64,000 bases of DNA, taken from NCBI GenBank assembly GCA_037176885.1, contig JAWWNJ010000039.1, positions 496,001 through 560,000 of the forward strand. Reading direction: 5' to 3'. Of this stretch, positions 38,001-47,763 are shown one piece after another. The translations under genes were made by a program, and so were the position numbers. Origin of the DNA: Favolaschia claudopus (taxonomy: Eukaryota > Basidiomycota > Agaricomycetes > Agaricales > Mycenaceae). Position 1 is the stretch's first letter; every line of letters begins with the position of its first letter. The notes beneath the pieces are model-generated. The model was not told where the DNA came from. It ran no database searches and was given only the letters and a program-made list of their open reading frames with translations.

Positions 38001-39698
38001 ATGTCTGCCTCTCCTCCTCTCTCTCCCAACGATTATGTCTCCGAACCTCCTCAACCTTCGCCTAACGCTGTTACTCGTACTGTCGCTATCATCAAGACCC
38101 ATGCATTGAACCACAGGTTCGACATTGAACGTCGCATTCAAGAAGCCAGCTTCGAGGTTCGGTCTTACCTTCAACCTCCGGAATCGAAGCTTATGATGAA
38201 TTCATTTCCCACCCCAGATTGTGAAAGAACGCCAGATGGAATTCGACGTCGAGTCTGATCCGGAGACCCTCTACGAGCTGTTTGGAGACGATGCGGACTC
38301 GTTGGGCGAGTGAGTGTGCACCCCATCCTCGTTAGAGTCAAACTGAGACCAAGCAAGGGGCCCTGTCTGGGTCTATGTTCTCGAGCGCCGACGAGCCGTG
38401 GAGGTTTGGCTCACTCTCATGGGCGACCGCGATCCAAATGTGGCTCGCCAGGAGTCTCCCAATTCCTTGCATGCGCTGTATGGCACTGTGCTCGAAAAGA
38501 ACGCTCTCATGGGCTCTCCCGACACGCAAAGTGCTGAAATACAGATAGCATCTCTCTTCGCATCCTCTCCTCCGTTCCCTACCTCAGAACTCCCGGACGC
38601 AGATGGGCGCTATGCTTCAATGCGCTCTATGTCCTCATCGGTGCTCGATGCCCTCCGTCAAACCACGTCGGATGAGGGTTATGCACCTTCCAATCCCTCC
38701 ACCAATGGACAACGCCTTGCACCAAACGGCAAGCCTCTCTTTAAGGCGCGCGGCCTGCCTGCCACGCACGCCGCACCAGACATTGTCCCGCGCACAACTA
38801 AGGCTGCGGCCTTGCGCGCGGGAACGGCAGTTGTGGCTGGCGGACCCTCTGTACCGCGCGCGCCATTAACAAAGGAGCAGTTGGCCAAGACGTTTGCGAA
38901 TGTGCCGGGACATAAACGTGCGGAAAGCATAGCTGTAGCGAGCACTGCTGCACCAACCATTGCTCCACGTATGACTCGTGCGACGGCTCTTCGCTTGGGC
39001 CTTCCACCGCCCGAACCTGTCCGCAAAGTCTCGGACAGTTCGGACAGACAGACTTTCGATGGTGTTCCAGGGCACAAGCGTCGTGAAACCATCACAGTTG
39101 CCTCGGTGGGGGCGCCGACTGTTGCCCCGAGACTTAACAGGAGCGCGGCTCTGCGCGCTACTAAAGATGCGGCGCCACCGTCGTCATTCCAATGTGAGTT
39201 CATCTCAAAGTTATGTCGTCCTGCTAAATATACCGGGATTTAGTCCGCCCACCAACGGCTCCTAAGCTTCCTGGCCTGTCTCGAAGCAATTCTACAAGCT
39301 CTTTAGGGCAATATGGTACCAAACCACCGTCCAGACCGGCCAGTGCGGCTGGAGTAGCTACAACGAAGTCCACGCCATCGCGCCCTCGTCCTTCGAGCGT
39401 CTCCGTTCGCCCCGCTGCCGCACGTCCGTCTATCCTCCCAAACGCCAAACTCAGTCGCACCGACTCCGGTATCAGCCACGCCACGTCGACGTCCAGTGTC
39501 AATGGTGATGCTGCAAAACCGAAACCCCGTCCAAGCAGTATCAACACACCTATGATCGCGCCCCGGACCAACCGCAGCGCGGCGCTGCGAGCAGCTAAGC
39601 AGGAGGCAGAGAATGCTGCTGCGGCCAAGGCCGCTGCAAAGAAGGGGCGACCAAGTGTGCGACCTGCCGCCAGTGCGAGTGCCATCGCGACTTTCTGA
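38001..39698 (+). CDS. NDPK-like protein with degenerate active site and APR..ALR repeat tail
   Basis: Four exons (38001-38156, 38218 to about 38292, about 38341-39194, about 39242-39698). The N-terminal 150 residues have the order of a nucleoside diphosphate kinase: RTVAIIKTHALNHRFDIERR, FEIVKERQMEF, GPVWVYVLERRRAVEVWLTL, DPNVARQESPNSLHALYGT, NALMGSPDTQSAEIQIASLF. In true kinases the last block reads N-x-x-H-G-S-D, and the His carries the phosphate. Here it is Met, and the usual AxIKPD is AIIKTH. It is therefore probably catalytically dead. The remaining 330 residues are disordered and basic, with four copies of a motif like IAPRxxRxAALR and two of VPGHKRxExIxVAS. The role is unknown; a scaffold or cytoskeletal binder is possible. 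Confidence 0.75.
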
Positions 39699-40106
39699 TC
39701 GCTGTGCTTGGTGCTCGACTTTTTTCTATGCATGCGGATCTACTTACATATAGGGTTGGGGAATTGTGTACATATGGTCTCAGAGGAAGATATTCACGAC
39801 ATACATATAACTAACGAGGTCAGGAAGGCACGGGCTGGCTCCCGCAATTGACGAGCGCAGCTTGTTGTCTCAATCCTATGTCTTTATTCACTAGCGCTTA
39901 TCTTCTATGTATATTTTCTCGGTATCTCTTGGTTGTATATGCTGCTTCACGCGTCCCAGCAGAAATACACCCCGATGTATATCTAGGGCTCTGCAATAAG
40001 TTTCGTCCCATCTAAGCAAAATACTGCAGAACGACGGGTTAATTTACAATATTAGGTATGGCCTATATACACTCGTCTCTTCCCCGTGGATGCTACGACA
40101 ATGTTT
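39699..40106. other. Intergenic region between convergent genes
   Basis: About 410 bp, AT-rich, between the 3' ends of the NDPK-like gene (+) and the Derlin gene (-). No gene or repeat seen. Confidence 0.5.
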
Positions 40107-41028
40107 CTATATATCTCCAAAGAACCGCTGTCTGTTAGCAAGTCAGCAGGGAGTTTTTGGCAGACGATATAAGACGTACAATCGAACGGGAGCCTCGCTG
40201 AACACCGTCGGACCTCCAAGCATTTCTCGTGTCCACACGTCGCGGAGGAACCAACCTACGTGGCCCACGGCGCATCCAACGAGGTCCCCTGCTGCGGCTT
40301 TCCACGTTCCATTGAGGATCCAGGAGAAAGCGACGAGCGCGATGGGGAGGTACGGCGCGGTGATGGTAATTATGCCGAAGAGGGAGATGGGTGTGGAGGG
40401 GTGGCGGCGCGACCAGAGGTAGATTGGGACGAACGCGAGGGAGGAGGATAGGAATGGGAGGTTGAAGAGGGGGGAGAGGGCCTGTTATGTGACAGTATAT
40501 GGTTAATAAACGGTGGTGGAGGGCATGGAATTGAAAGAGACAGACTAGGAGCATGACGGAGGACAAGAGCAACAGCCAGAAGTAGTCGGCTTTGCGGTTC
40601 GGGAAGGACGATTCCTCAAGCATTCGGCTGTAGCGCATACTAAAGTGGGCGATAAGCGGGGGACTTGAATGGTAAAATAAGGTGGCACGTACAAGAAGAA
40701 GAGATGGAAGATGAAATCAAGAGAAATAGGCCCGAAATAAAAGAACGTTGTCCCGGCGCGCCATGGCTGCAGCCATCGAATCAATAGCAGTAGTTAGACA
40801 AAGAAAGAGCACAAGACCTGTCCATTCAGGAAGCTTTTTGGGCTGAAGTATAGCTGGAGTGGTGTTACTAGTTGACATTGCTGAATTACAAGATGGTTTG
40901 AGGGATTATGATGAGTTCGAAGGACGGTGATTATTTACCACAGCGAGACTGGTGAGAACGGATAGAGCAAGCCAGCCCCTAGTAATGGGAGGGATTTGAG
41001 CGACCCAGGCTTCGATGCCCACTGGCAT
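40107..41028 (-). CDS. Derlin, ER-associated degradation membrane protein
   Basis: Derlins are inactive rhomboid relatives that help retrotranslocate misfolded proteins from the ER. The ATG at 41028 gives MPVGIEAWVAQIPPITRGWL. Then come a first helix, LQLYFSPKSFLNGQVWRLVT, TFFYFGPISLDFIFHLFFLM and RYSRMLEESSFPNRKADYFW, all typical of Derlin-2/3. Later helices are LSPLFNLPFLSSSLAFVPIY and GIITITAPYLPIALVAFSWI. The conserved loop GDLVGCAVGHVGWFLRDVW is present. The last exon, read after an intron, ends APVRLQRFFGDI at the stop 40109-40107. Five introns. Confidence 0.92.
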
Positions 41029-41158
41029 TTCGGAATGTGGTGGTGGAAGAGTTCAAGCACGATTAAATGAACGTGGCGTGCCCGCCGTGTCGTGGCTGCT
41101 GACTACACGCTCAGATAAGATTAGATCAGCCAATATCTGTATTTATGGCGACTACCGC

Positions 41159-42595
41159 TCAACTTGAAGCATCCTGTAGTAACGTTTCTAAGGTTTGTAT
41201 CTCTATCAAGGGTCCATCATCGTCCCCTTCAGCACCGAAGATCTGAAGATTCTCTTTGGCATGTTTGAGATGTGATCTGCAGTGTTGCTTGACCTCATTC
41301 TCTTCCCCTCCAGAATCCAAGTTTTGTGCTACGATGCTGTTCCAATACGTTTTGGCTAATTCCAGAAGATGCATCCCTTCCATGATAATCAGTACGATGA
41401 TTGAAGAAAAAGGAGATTAGGCACCGATTTGAGGGTAGTTAGGCGGATAGATCAGTCGATACAAATGCCCCAGTAATTCTCCCCAATCGAAAGCCGTGGA
41501 ATATGGCCCGTCATGGGAGGCATTTCTGAATGTCTCGGCTGCGTATGTGATGAAGGACTCATGGAATATCGCAAGTAGATTGCTCGGAAAAGATGTGGGA
41601 TCATTAGAAAGCGTGAGGCCGTCATGGGGAGCGGCCTCCATAAATTGCTTCAGTCTTCGCGCGAGGTCCTTTCGATCCCGCTCATCAACTGGGGGCTCCG
41701 GGATGGGTCCTACCCTTTCAAAAACCAAGCAAGAAGGACAGTGGCACTCGAATCCGTACGTCAGCCGGAAAATTTGCTGACGTGTTTGCAAGAGAGCGGG
41801 GTCAAGATACGGTAGACATATCTATGACACATCAAACCAGCCGAAGTCCTGATGCCGTATTGAATCTCACCTCTTCCCCAGCTGAAATATCGCGAAGAGC
41901 GACGACCTCCATGATTGGCATGTTAGAGGCCGAAAGATGGTACTTAGCGGCAGCATTAGGGAGGCATGAATGATTGAATAGCCTGCTAGCCAGAGGAAAT
42001 ACACCGTGTCCAACTCCGCTCAAGTGCGAGTGGATCACAAAATTATTGTTCCCAAACCGAGAATATAGATCTTTAACCAAAGACTCCGAGATACGAGGCG
42101 AGCAAGCAAGCGGAGGCAAAGGTAATTCGGCCGGTCCGGGCAACAGACAAGTAACATGCGTCAATCGGTCGTCGTTTGCATCGGTGAACTGAGCCACGAG
42201 ATGAGATAAAAGCAGGGCGTCCATCTTTTCATGGGAAGCGAGCGCTTGGAAAGCCATAGAGGCCGTGTATTGGGCAAACCGTCTGACCGATCGGCTCAGC
42301 GTGCGGTGAATCGAAGGGTCGATCGTCAAACTCACTTGCAGATACGTTTGTGATGAAGCTGCCATTGAGTGGTCTGGCAGTCCGTGCTACAGTACCAATA
42401 CGCCGCACATCCAGTGCATCTATGAAGGGGGAGGATCCGATAACATGTATCACATCTCTTCCCTTTTTCCTGAGGAAGCAGCGCAGTGGCGAGTGCAGGA
42501 CTGGAAACAATCACGCATCCAGCATGCAACGGCTTTCTTGCAACGGCTTGAGATCTACCAGACCCGGTGTGAGGCTCAAGCTGCACGCTGGCCAT
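41159..42595 (-). CDS. SET and MYND domain protein (SMYD-type lysine methyltransferase)
   Basis: SMYD proteins methylate lysines on histones and other proteins. The ATG at 42595 (MASVQLEPHTGSGRS) leads into a split SET domain interrupted by a MYND zinc finger: CDTCYRILPLHRCTGCAAYW, YCSTDCQTTQWQLHHKRIC, with all zinc ligands. SET core motifs include SRLFNHSCLPNA (the NHSC signature), VVALRDISAGEEV and LPYLDP. The post-SET Cys cluster is GFECHCPSC. The C-terminal half is helical (LAKTYWNSIVAQNL). Four introns. The open frame extends upstream past 42595 into repeat DNA shared with the neighbouring zinc-finger locus, so the start is chosen as the first ATG downstream of that repeat. Confidence 0.88.
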
Positions 42596-42620
42596 GAAAT
42601 CGGCATGAAAGTATAGAACG

Positions 42621-42870
42621 GTGACAGAAGAAACACGAAACGTCACACTGTGTGACAACTCTCCTCTTCCTCCCCCACATTGTAAATCAGGACGCGTAGG
42701 GTCGACCACACCGTCTCCGTCGTCCCCTCGAGCTATTGAGCTCAGTCTGATATAACTCTTTCTCTTTTTCCCTTTCAAAAACTCCATCAAACGCGTAGGG
42801 TCGACCACATCGTCTTCCTCGTCTTCTCCAGCACGCTATCTGATACAACTCTTCCTCGAGCTTCCTCTCT
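42621..42870. repeat. Repeat block A upstream of zinc-finger locus, with 102-bp tandem pair
   Basis: A unit beginning acgcgtagggtcgaccaca occurs at 42691 and again at 42793, 102 bp apart. Both copies continue into ctgata[t/c]aactctt and pyrimidine runs. To the left, gtgacagaagaaac (42621) and a perfect palindrome GTCACAC-T-GTGTGAC (42642-42656) are shared with block B at 43503. The block separates the SET-MYND gene (-) from the zinc-finger exons (+). Confidence 0.7.
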
Positions 42871-42936
42871 CTCTCGCTTGAGATGTGAGACCCACACGAC
42901 AGTATTTTCATAAGCTTACACATGCACGTTCGAAAG

Positions 42937-43163
42937 TCGAGTGCGAAGTTACGGGCTGCAATTACGACACTTGGTATCCTTCGGACCTGGACGCAGCGGC
43001 ACACTTCCTCACCCACATGCTGAAGGATTGTCCCCGCTGCCCCCTGCAATTCGAGGCCAATTATCTCTTCAAAAAGCACCTCAATAGTGTTCACGGTCTC
43101 GGTCTCAGGCACGTCGACGAGATTGAAACCTTGCGCGCGTCGAGCTCCACGAGCGGCAATTAG
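42937..43163 (+). pseudogene. C2H2 zinc-finger gene fragment
   Basis: The exon encodes about 75 residues with two C2H2 fingers: CEVTGCNYDTWYPSDLDAA..HFLTH and CPRCPLQFEANYLFKKHL..H. It ends at the stop 43161-43163. No ATG precedes it in frame; a GTGAGA donor at 42885 and an acceptor ending at 42936 would splice it to an upstream exon, but the sequence there is repeat DNA with no coding signal. I read it as a truncated copy related to the zinc-finger gene at 43828, though a short unseen first exon cannot be excluded. Confidence 0.5.
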
Positions 43164-43502
43164 GTGTCCTCTTTCTCTCCCGTCGCTGTATCCGTACTCG
43201 CAATGTTTCTTTACGCATTCATGGACCGTACACCGCATTTGTAACTTGTCATCGCATACTTTGGACTTGTATTGTTCTAGCATCCTCGGACGGTTCTGTT
43301 GTTTCACGTAGCTGGCCCTGTATCATGTTCTCGAAATCATCAAAGGAATAACATTCGAAAATTTGAGTTTCTAGATGACCACAAATGGCATGAAAACGTG
43401 ACTTCTGAGCAGAATCTTACAGCGACCAACCACTCATTAATATTCCACTTCCTCGAGCTTCCTTGTGCAAGCTTCAAGCGGGTATGGAGTAGAACGTTGA
43501 CC

Positions 43503-43825
43503 GTGACAGAAGAAACGCGAAACGTCACACTACGTGACAACTCCTTTCTGACCGCGATCATCTATGTTCTAGCCATCGAGCTCAGTCTTTCTCTCTCTCT
43601 CTCGCTTGGAAATCCTTTCAACTCATCCTCTCTCTCGCTTGAGATGTGCGCAATTGCCTGAGAAGTCTTCGGCACTCTCACTGTCCACCGCCTACCTCTC
43701 CATCGACTCTTCAAGCTCAGTCTGATACAACTCTTTCTTTCTCTCGCTTGGAGATCCTTCCAGCTCTTCCTCTGAATCCTCTCTCTCGCTTGAGATCCTT
43801 ACAATTCTTTCTCTCGGAATCTCCC
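43503..43825. repeat. Repeat block B upstream of the second zinc-finger gene
   Basis: It repeats elements of block A: gtgacagaagaaac[g]cgaaacgtcacac (43503-43530), with a weaker GTCAC..GTGAC palindrome. Next come gagctcagtct (about 43578), agctcagtctgatacaactctttct (from 43713), and several copies of ctctctcgcttgagat (about 43630 and 43780; also 42868). It lies directly before the ATG at 43828. Confidence 0.7.
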
Positions 43826-43827
43826 AA

Positions 43828-44738
43828 ATGGATGGACACAATAGAAAAAGAATCAGAACTTCCACCCACAATGTCGACGCCCCTCGAAAACATATAGCCT
43901 TAGACTTCCGGGATGAAACCACCCTAGAAAACACCAAGAAGCGCCGCCGCATAGAACAGGATGGGCGAGCCCAATCCCAATCCCAATCCCCGTTTCCTAA
44001 GAGTCCTATGCGAGAACGGTCAACAAACCTCATTTCACCGTCTCTTCATTCTCCAATCGACGCTCCAGCTATCAGTCCTCACAACCTTCAAATAGGCCTT
44101 GACCTACCGCATTCCACTCCAGACAGCCGCTCTGATACACCTCAATCCTCTGCTGGTCCCGTTGCTCCATCCACGATTCATTTTGTCCCTTCTCTAAATA
44201 CCAGCACCCCCGCTGTCAACTCTCCCAGTCAGGCGGCTGCAGTGCCACAAGTTTCCCCCCACCTGGCGCGCAATAGAAACTCTCTCCATGCTTCGACGAT
44301 GACTAGAGTCGTCCGCGCGCAACCCACCCATGCCTTCTCTACCCCTTTGTCTAACAACTCAGTCGACGCCGCGATTGAACGTTCTAGCTCGGATGAAGAA
44401 GACAACGTGTGTTGTATGATGGCTAACGCTGCTCCTGAGGCTAACAAGTCATGGAATAGGCTTACGATCCGGCCTTGATGTGCCCCGTTCAAGACTGTGG
44501 CCATCTCGCATCAAAAATGTTCAACTTGCGACAACACGTTCAGACTCATCTGCTCACGGTATGCTGTTCTAACCCTCGTCGATTTTGCGATCAGTGACGG
44601 TTCCAGGGGCGGCCCTTCAAGCCGCCGAGCAGTGGGGGCACCGGGTGGTACCAGTGCTCTGTAGGGGGTTGTACCTACATGAATCGGGAGCGAAGGCACT
44701 TCAACGACCATTTACGGTCTCATACCCTTAAAAAATGA
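43828..44738 (+). CDS. C2H2 zinc-finger protein with disordered N-terminus
   Basis: Three exons. The first (ATG 43828 to about 44408) encodes about 190 disordered residues with a nuclear-type basic patch (TKKRRRIEQD) and Ser/Pro-rich runs. The second joins as EEDNAYDPALMCPVQDCGHL, continuing ASKMFNLRQHVQTHLLT, a first C2H2 finger. The third adds GRPFKPPSSGGTGWYQCSVG followed by GCTYMNRERRHFNDHLRSH, a second finger, and ends in TLKK at 44738. It may be a DNA-binding regulator; targets are unknown. Its upstream repeat block also precedes the finger fragment at 42937, so the two look like a duplicated cassette. Confidence 0.75.
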
Positions 44739-45196
44739 ACATTTTCTGTGTATTTTAATGCCTGTTACCCGCCCTCGTCTCCCTTGTTGTTCTCGAAATG
44801 TTTGTCTGCCTACCTATAATTGTATGGTACACTGTATCAATCAACAGTGGATTTCTTGCTCCGTCCAATCCCGAGGTTGAAACTGTCAAATCGCACATGC
44901 TACTGAGCAGAATCTGCATCGCTGTCAGTAGTGGAGGTCGCTACTACTATGTCGGGGTACCCTCGTATGCTCGGCTACCGTTGGTGTGATTTATATTCAT
45001 CTAAAGTAATTCCACAGAGACTGGATTTTGTATTCTAAACCGTGCAGTACGTTTTGAGGACGGTGTCATGTTCTCTTGTCGTGATACACAAAATCTTCTC
45101 TTGTAGCGGAACTCGTGCCTCCAAAGTCCGCCGAGGATGTCAAAAATCCATACGCATGCACGAAAAATGGTAGCGGAAACTGAGGAGCCTGCGCCT
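44739..45196. other. Intergenic region
   Basis: About 460 bp following the zinc-finger gene. No coding signal, repeat or RNA gene recognised. Confidence 0.5.
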
Positions 45197-46000
45197 TCAT
45201 CGCCATTGTGGTGCGAGGGGATGCCCGCGCATCGTTTTGCACCCATAGTGGGTCAAGCGTCCGTAATACGACCACAGGATCACCAAGTCCGGATGGAGAG
45301 CCCAGATGAACCAGTTCACGGGGCATGGATACAACTCGCTGAGGCCGCCGTGAGCGAGTTGAAAGCGTAGCGGGGTTGAGGGCGGCACTCTTGCTCGTTT
45401 GGATTCTACGCTGATGCCACTGATGGACAAGGTGACCGACGACGTGTAGTACAGTGCCGGATTTTTGCAGTGTTCAACTTGGCACTCGGGCAACGGGTCT
45501 ATGCGGTCACACGAACCTACACCATCCCAAGTGCGCAGAAAACTCTCCGGATCAGTGAGGGCAGCGCCCCAAGCACAGGCATCATATGCTGCCCGGTGCT
45601 CGCCTGATTTGGCCTCTCCGGTAGCCGAGATTAAGGCGCTGTTCACCAGACCGCCTAACGTGTCCAGAGCATCCGTTCCCTCCTCCAAGCAACTCCACCC
45701 CATGTGAGTCAACGACTCGTACAGCATTGCCAGATGGTCATTGAGGCTGTACACCAACATCCAACCCTTGTCTAGCACACCGATGGCGCCGAAAACAAGG
45801 GTGAACAAGTGAATCGTCTCCTCGAGGAAGTTCGCGGGGAGCGTGCCTGACACCTTGACGATACTACAGAGATCCGCAATGGCATTCACCGCGAATAAAA
45901 AACGTGGGAACGGGGAGGCGGAACTGTTGGCGGGAGGAGGTTTCGAGGAGTCATAGCTGTCCGATCTCTGTCGGATATGACTGAAGAGACGGCAAGGCTG
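45197..46000 (-). CDS. Unknown protein, possibly truncated at its 5' end
   Basis: An open frame reads from about 46000 (FSHIRQRSDSYDSSKPPPAN) down to a stop at 45197. The first 170 residues look coding: a helical stretch CSIVKVSGTLPANFLEETIH, LFTLVFGAIGVLDKG, LVYSLNDHLAMLYESLTHMG and EGTDALDTLGGLVNSALISA. A Cys-containing end (DRIDPLPECQVEHCKNPALY) might be part of a metal-binding module. Beyond about 45440 the composition changes and an intron or frame break is likely. No ATG is found upstream before inverted-repeat DNA beginning at 46012, so the 5' end may have been lost to the mobile element. I do not recognise the family. Confidence 0.35.
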   Translation of the reverse strand, partial: QPCRLFSHIRQRSDSYDSSKPPPANSSASPFPRFLFAVNAIADLCSIVKVSGTLPANFLEETIHLFTLVFGAIGVLDKGWMLVYSLNDHLAMLYESLTHMGWSCLEEGTDALDTLGGLVNSALISATGEAKSGEHRAAYDACAWGAALTDPESFLRTWDGVGSCDRIDPLPECQVEHCKNPALYYTSSVTLSISGISVESKRARVPPSTPLRFQLAHGGLSELYPCPVNWFIWALHPDLVILWSYYGRLTHYGCKTMRGHPLAPQWR

Positions 46001-46093
46001 CTACAACGGGGATATCCGTGGAAGTGAAGGAAAGGGCTCGAATATGTGTAAATATTCGAGATTGTATGAGAGTGAATACTTTAATATTCACTC
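45972..46093. repeat. Three consecutive inverted repeats at the edge of the mobile region
   Basis: CGGATAT (45972-45978) pairs with ATATCCG (46012-46018). CTCGAATA (46037-46044) pairs with TATTCGAG (46053-46060). GAGTGAATA (46070-46078) pairs with TATTCACTC (46085-46093). All are perfect. They lie just beyond the 3' side of the tyrosine-recombinase ORF. Confidence 0.8.
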
Positions 46094-46410
46094 CTTCTTT
46101 TGTGGTTTTGTGGAGGGTTCGGCCGTCCCGGTCGACTTTGGGTTTTGCGGCTCCTTGTACGAAAGGGCAGCAAAGACCGAGTCGGGAAGGCGTTGGGACG
46201 CGGGCCGAGCCGAACCCGGACGCAGCAAGAAGACCCGAGGGCACTGAGTGACCCCGGAGCAACCACGAGGAGCAAGGCTCAAAGAGCCTCAGTTTCTAGC
46301 AGAAACGGGGCTCGCGCGAGGGAGCGAAGGGCCCGAGGACCCCAATGGAGCGTAGCGACGAGAAACTAATGATTGAACAAGAATGTCAAAAACAAATGCT
46401 ATTACAAGTT

Positions 46411-47763
46411 TTAACGATCGAAAGATAATTCGTTTGCCTGTGCGGAGTGGCCGTGGGTTGATGCGAAATCACGTATCCGCTTGTCCCAAGCTCGCGTTAT
46501 TGCAAGGGGTACAATCAGCTGCAGTCGGCGCCAATAGATAAGAAAACACAATGAGGTCCACCCGCCCAACTTCATGATGTACTCGGGGGCAACACCGGCT
46601 GTCAAGAGGTCCAATGAACCACCGATACGATAGCTGTGGCCAAAGACTAGATCAAGCTGAGCGTTGCGATATGCAGCCGACGAAGTCTTCAGAAAGAAGT
46701 CCTTGGTAATGGGGCGCCATTTTGTCGCTGTCCGGTGCGCGAAGAGTGGCGTATTTGGCGGTGGGGAATGGTTGACGCGTTGGTGGTTTCGGAAGGCCCA
46801 TACAGGACAGAGATCAGCATCAGGCCCCAGTACCTGCGTGAGGATGCATTCGCCGCCATCCGTAGTCGTCGTTTTCGTCCAGACAATATGAATGCTGCAT
46901 GTTTCACGTCCGTTTGTCGTGTCGAAAACGATGCGGGTGCTACGTGAGGTGTTGTACAGATTGGAAAAAGAGCTGAGGGACTTCAAGACCATCTCCCCGA
47001 GCCGACGACATCCTCGGAAACAGGTCAACGCGACTGCCCAAAGCGCGGCGTCACTTGGTGTGTTGAGATCCAATGTCGCTCGTAAAGCCCGTAGATGCTC
47101 GGGGGTGATGGGTCCGCGTGGAGGGCGCTTGAATTTCATGCCAGCCCGGTCAGCCGATCGCTTCAAAGCCGATAGCCAGGTGTCGTCGCCGTACCATGGA
47201 GCTCCGTTGTAAGTGTGCCACAGGTGTAACCCGTTCAACCAGTTTCGGACGCACTTGCCAGAGCAGTTCCCGGTGGCTTCGGCGACAAAAGCGGCAAGGA
47301 GAGCTCGGTTGGCGGGCATGCGGGCAGTTTCGTCGATCTCCAAGCGGTCGCAGAATTGAGTAAAGCGCATAAGCCCCGCGGCATATGATTCTTGTGTGTT
47401 TTCGACGTGCACTCCCGCCAACGATTCGAAAAAACGGACTTGCAGATGTGCTGGGATACCAGCCTGTGCGAATTCGCGGTGTGTCGCAAGGGAGTATGGT
47501 GTAGTCCACATGAGGAGTCGGCGGTCGGCGGGGACGTGTGGGCGAAGGGGACTGGGTTGAATAGAGTTCTCAGCCGTAGGTTTCTTAGCGCGCTTCGTTG
47601 GCAATCGGTCAAAAACAGCTTTGCGGACGTTGAGCGTATCGTGCAAAGGTTCGGCTGTCGAAGGCAGGCGATCCCGACGTGGAGGCGGAGAAGCTGAGCG
47701 ACGCCGATGAGATGGAATGGATCGAGGAGTGCGCGGTGATAGGGCCGCCCAGCGGCTAGGCAT
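46411..47763 (-). CDS. Tyrosine recombinase of the DIRS-type element
   Basis: 450 residues from the ATG at 47763. An N-terminal basic/proline-rich part is followed by a SAM-like DNA-binding domain (ENTQESYAAGLMRFTQFCDR, ANRALLAAFVAEATG). The catalytic domain has the first Arg in ALTCFRGCRRLGEM, the H-x-x-R box in VFGHSYRIGGS and the nucleophile Tyr in SLCFLIYWRRLQ, so R..HxxR..Y is complete. These enzymes circularise and insert cDNA by site-specific recombination. The frame is unbroken, which suggests a fairly young copy. Confidence 0.85.
   Translation of the reverse strand: MPSRWAALSPRTPRSIPSHRRRSASPPPRRDRLPSTAEPLHDTLNVRKAVFDRLPTKRAKKPTAENSIQPSPLRPHVPADRRLLMWTTPYSLATHREFAQAGIPAHLQVRFFESLAGVHVENTQESYAAGLMRFTQFCDRLEIDETARMPANRALLAAFVAEATGNCSGKCVRNWLNGLHLWHTYNGAPWYGDDTWLSALKRSADRAGMKFKRPPRGPITPEHLRALRATLDLNTPSDAALWAVALTCFRGCRRLGEMVLKSLSSFSNLYNTSRSTRIVFDTTNGRETCSIHIVWTKTTTTDGGECILTQVLGPDADLCPVWAFRNHQRVNHSPPPNTPLFAHRTATKWRPITKDFFLKTSSAAYRNAQLDLVFGHSYRIGGSLDLLTAGVAPEYIMKLGGWTSLCFLIYWRRLQLIVPLAITRAWDKRIRDFASTHGHSAQANELSFDR

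Noticed and set aside
40135..40638. 167-codon minus-strand frame rich in Pro/Leu/Arg
   Set aside because: It is an out-of-frame shadow of the Derlin exons.
42687..43307. 206-codon minus-strand frame with repeated CGRPYA segments
   Set aside because: The peptide repeats simply reflect the 102-bp DNA tandem pair; no coding evidence.
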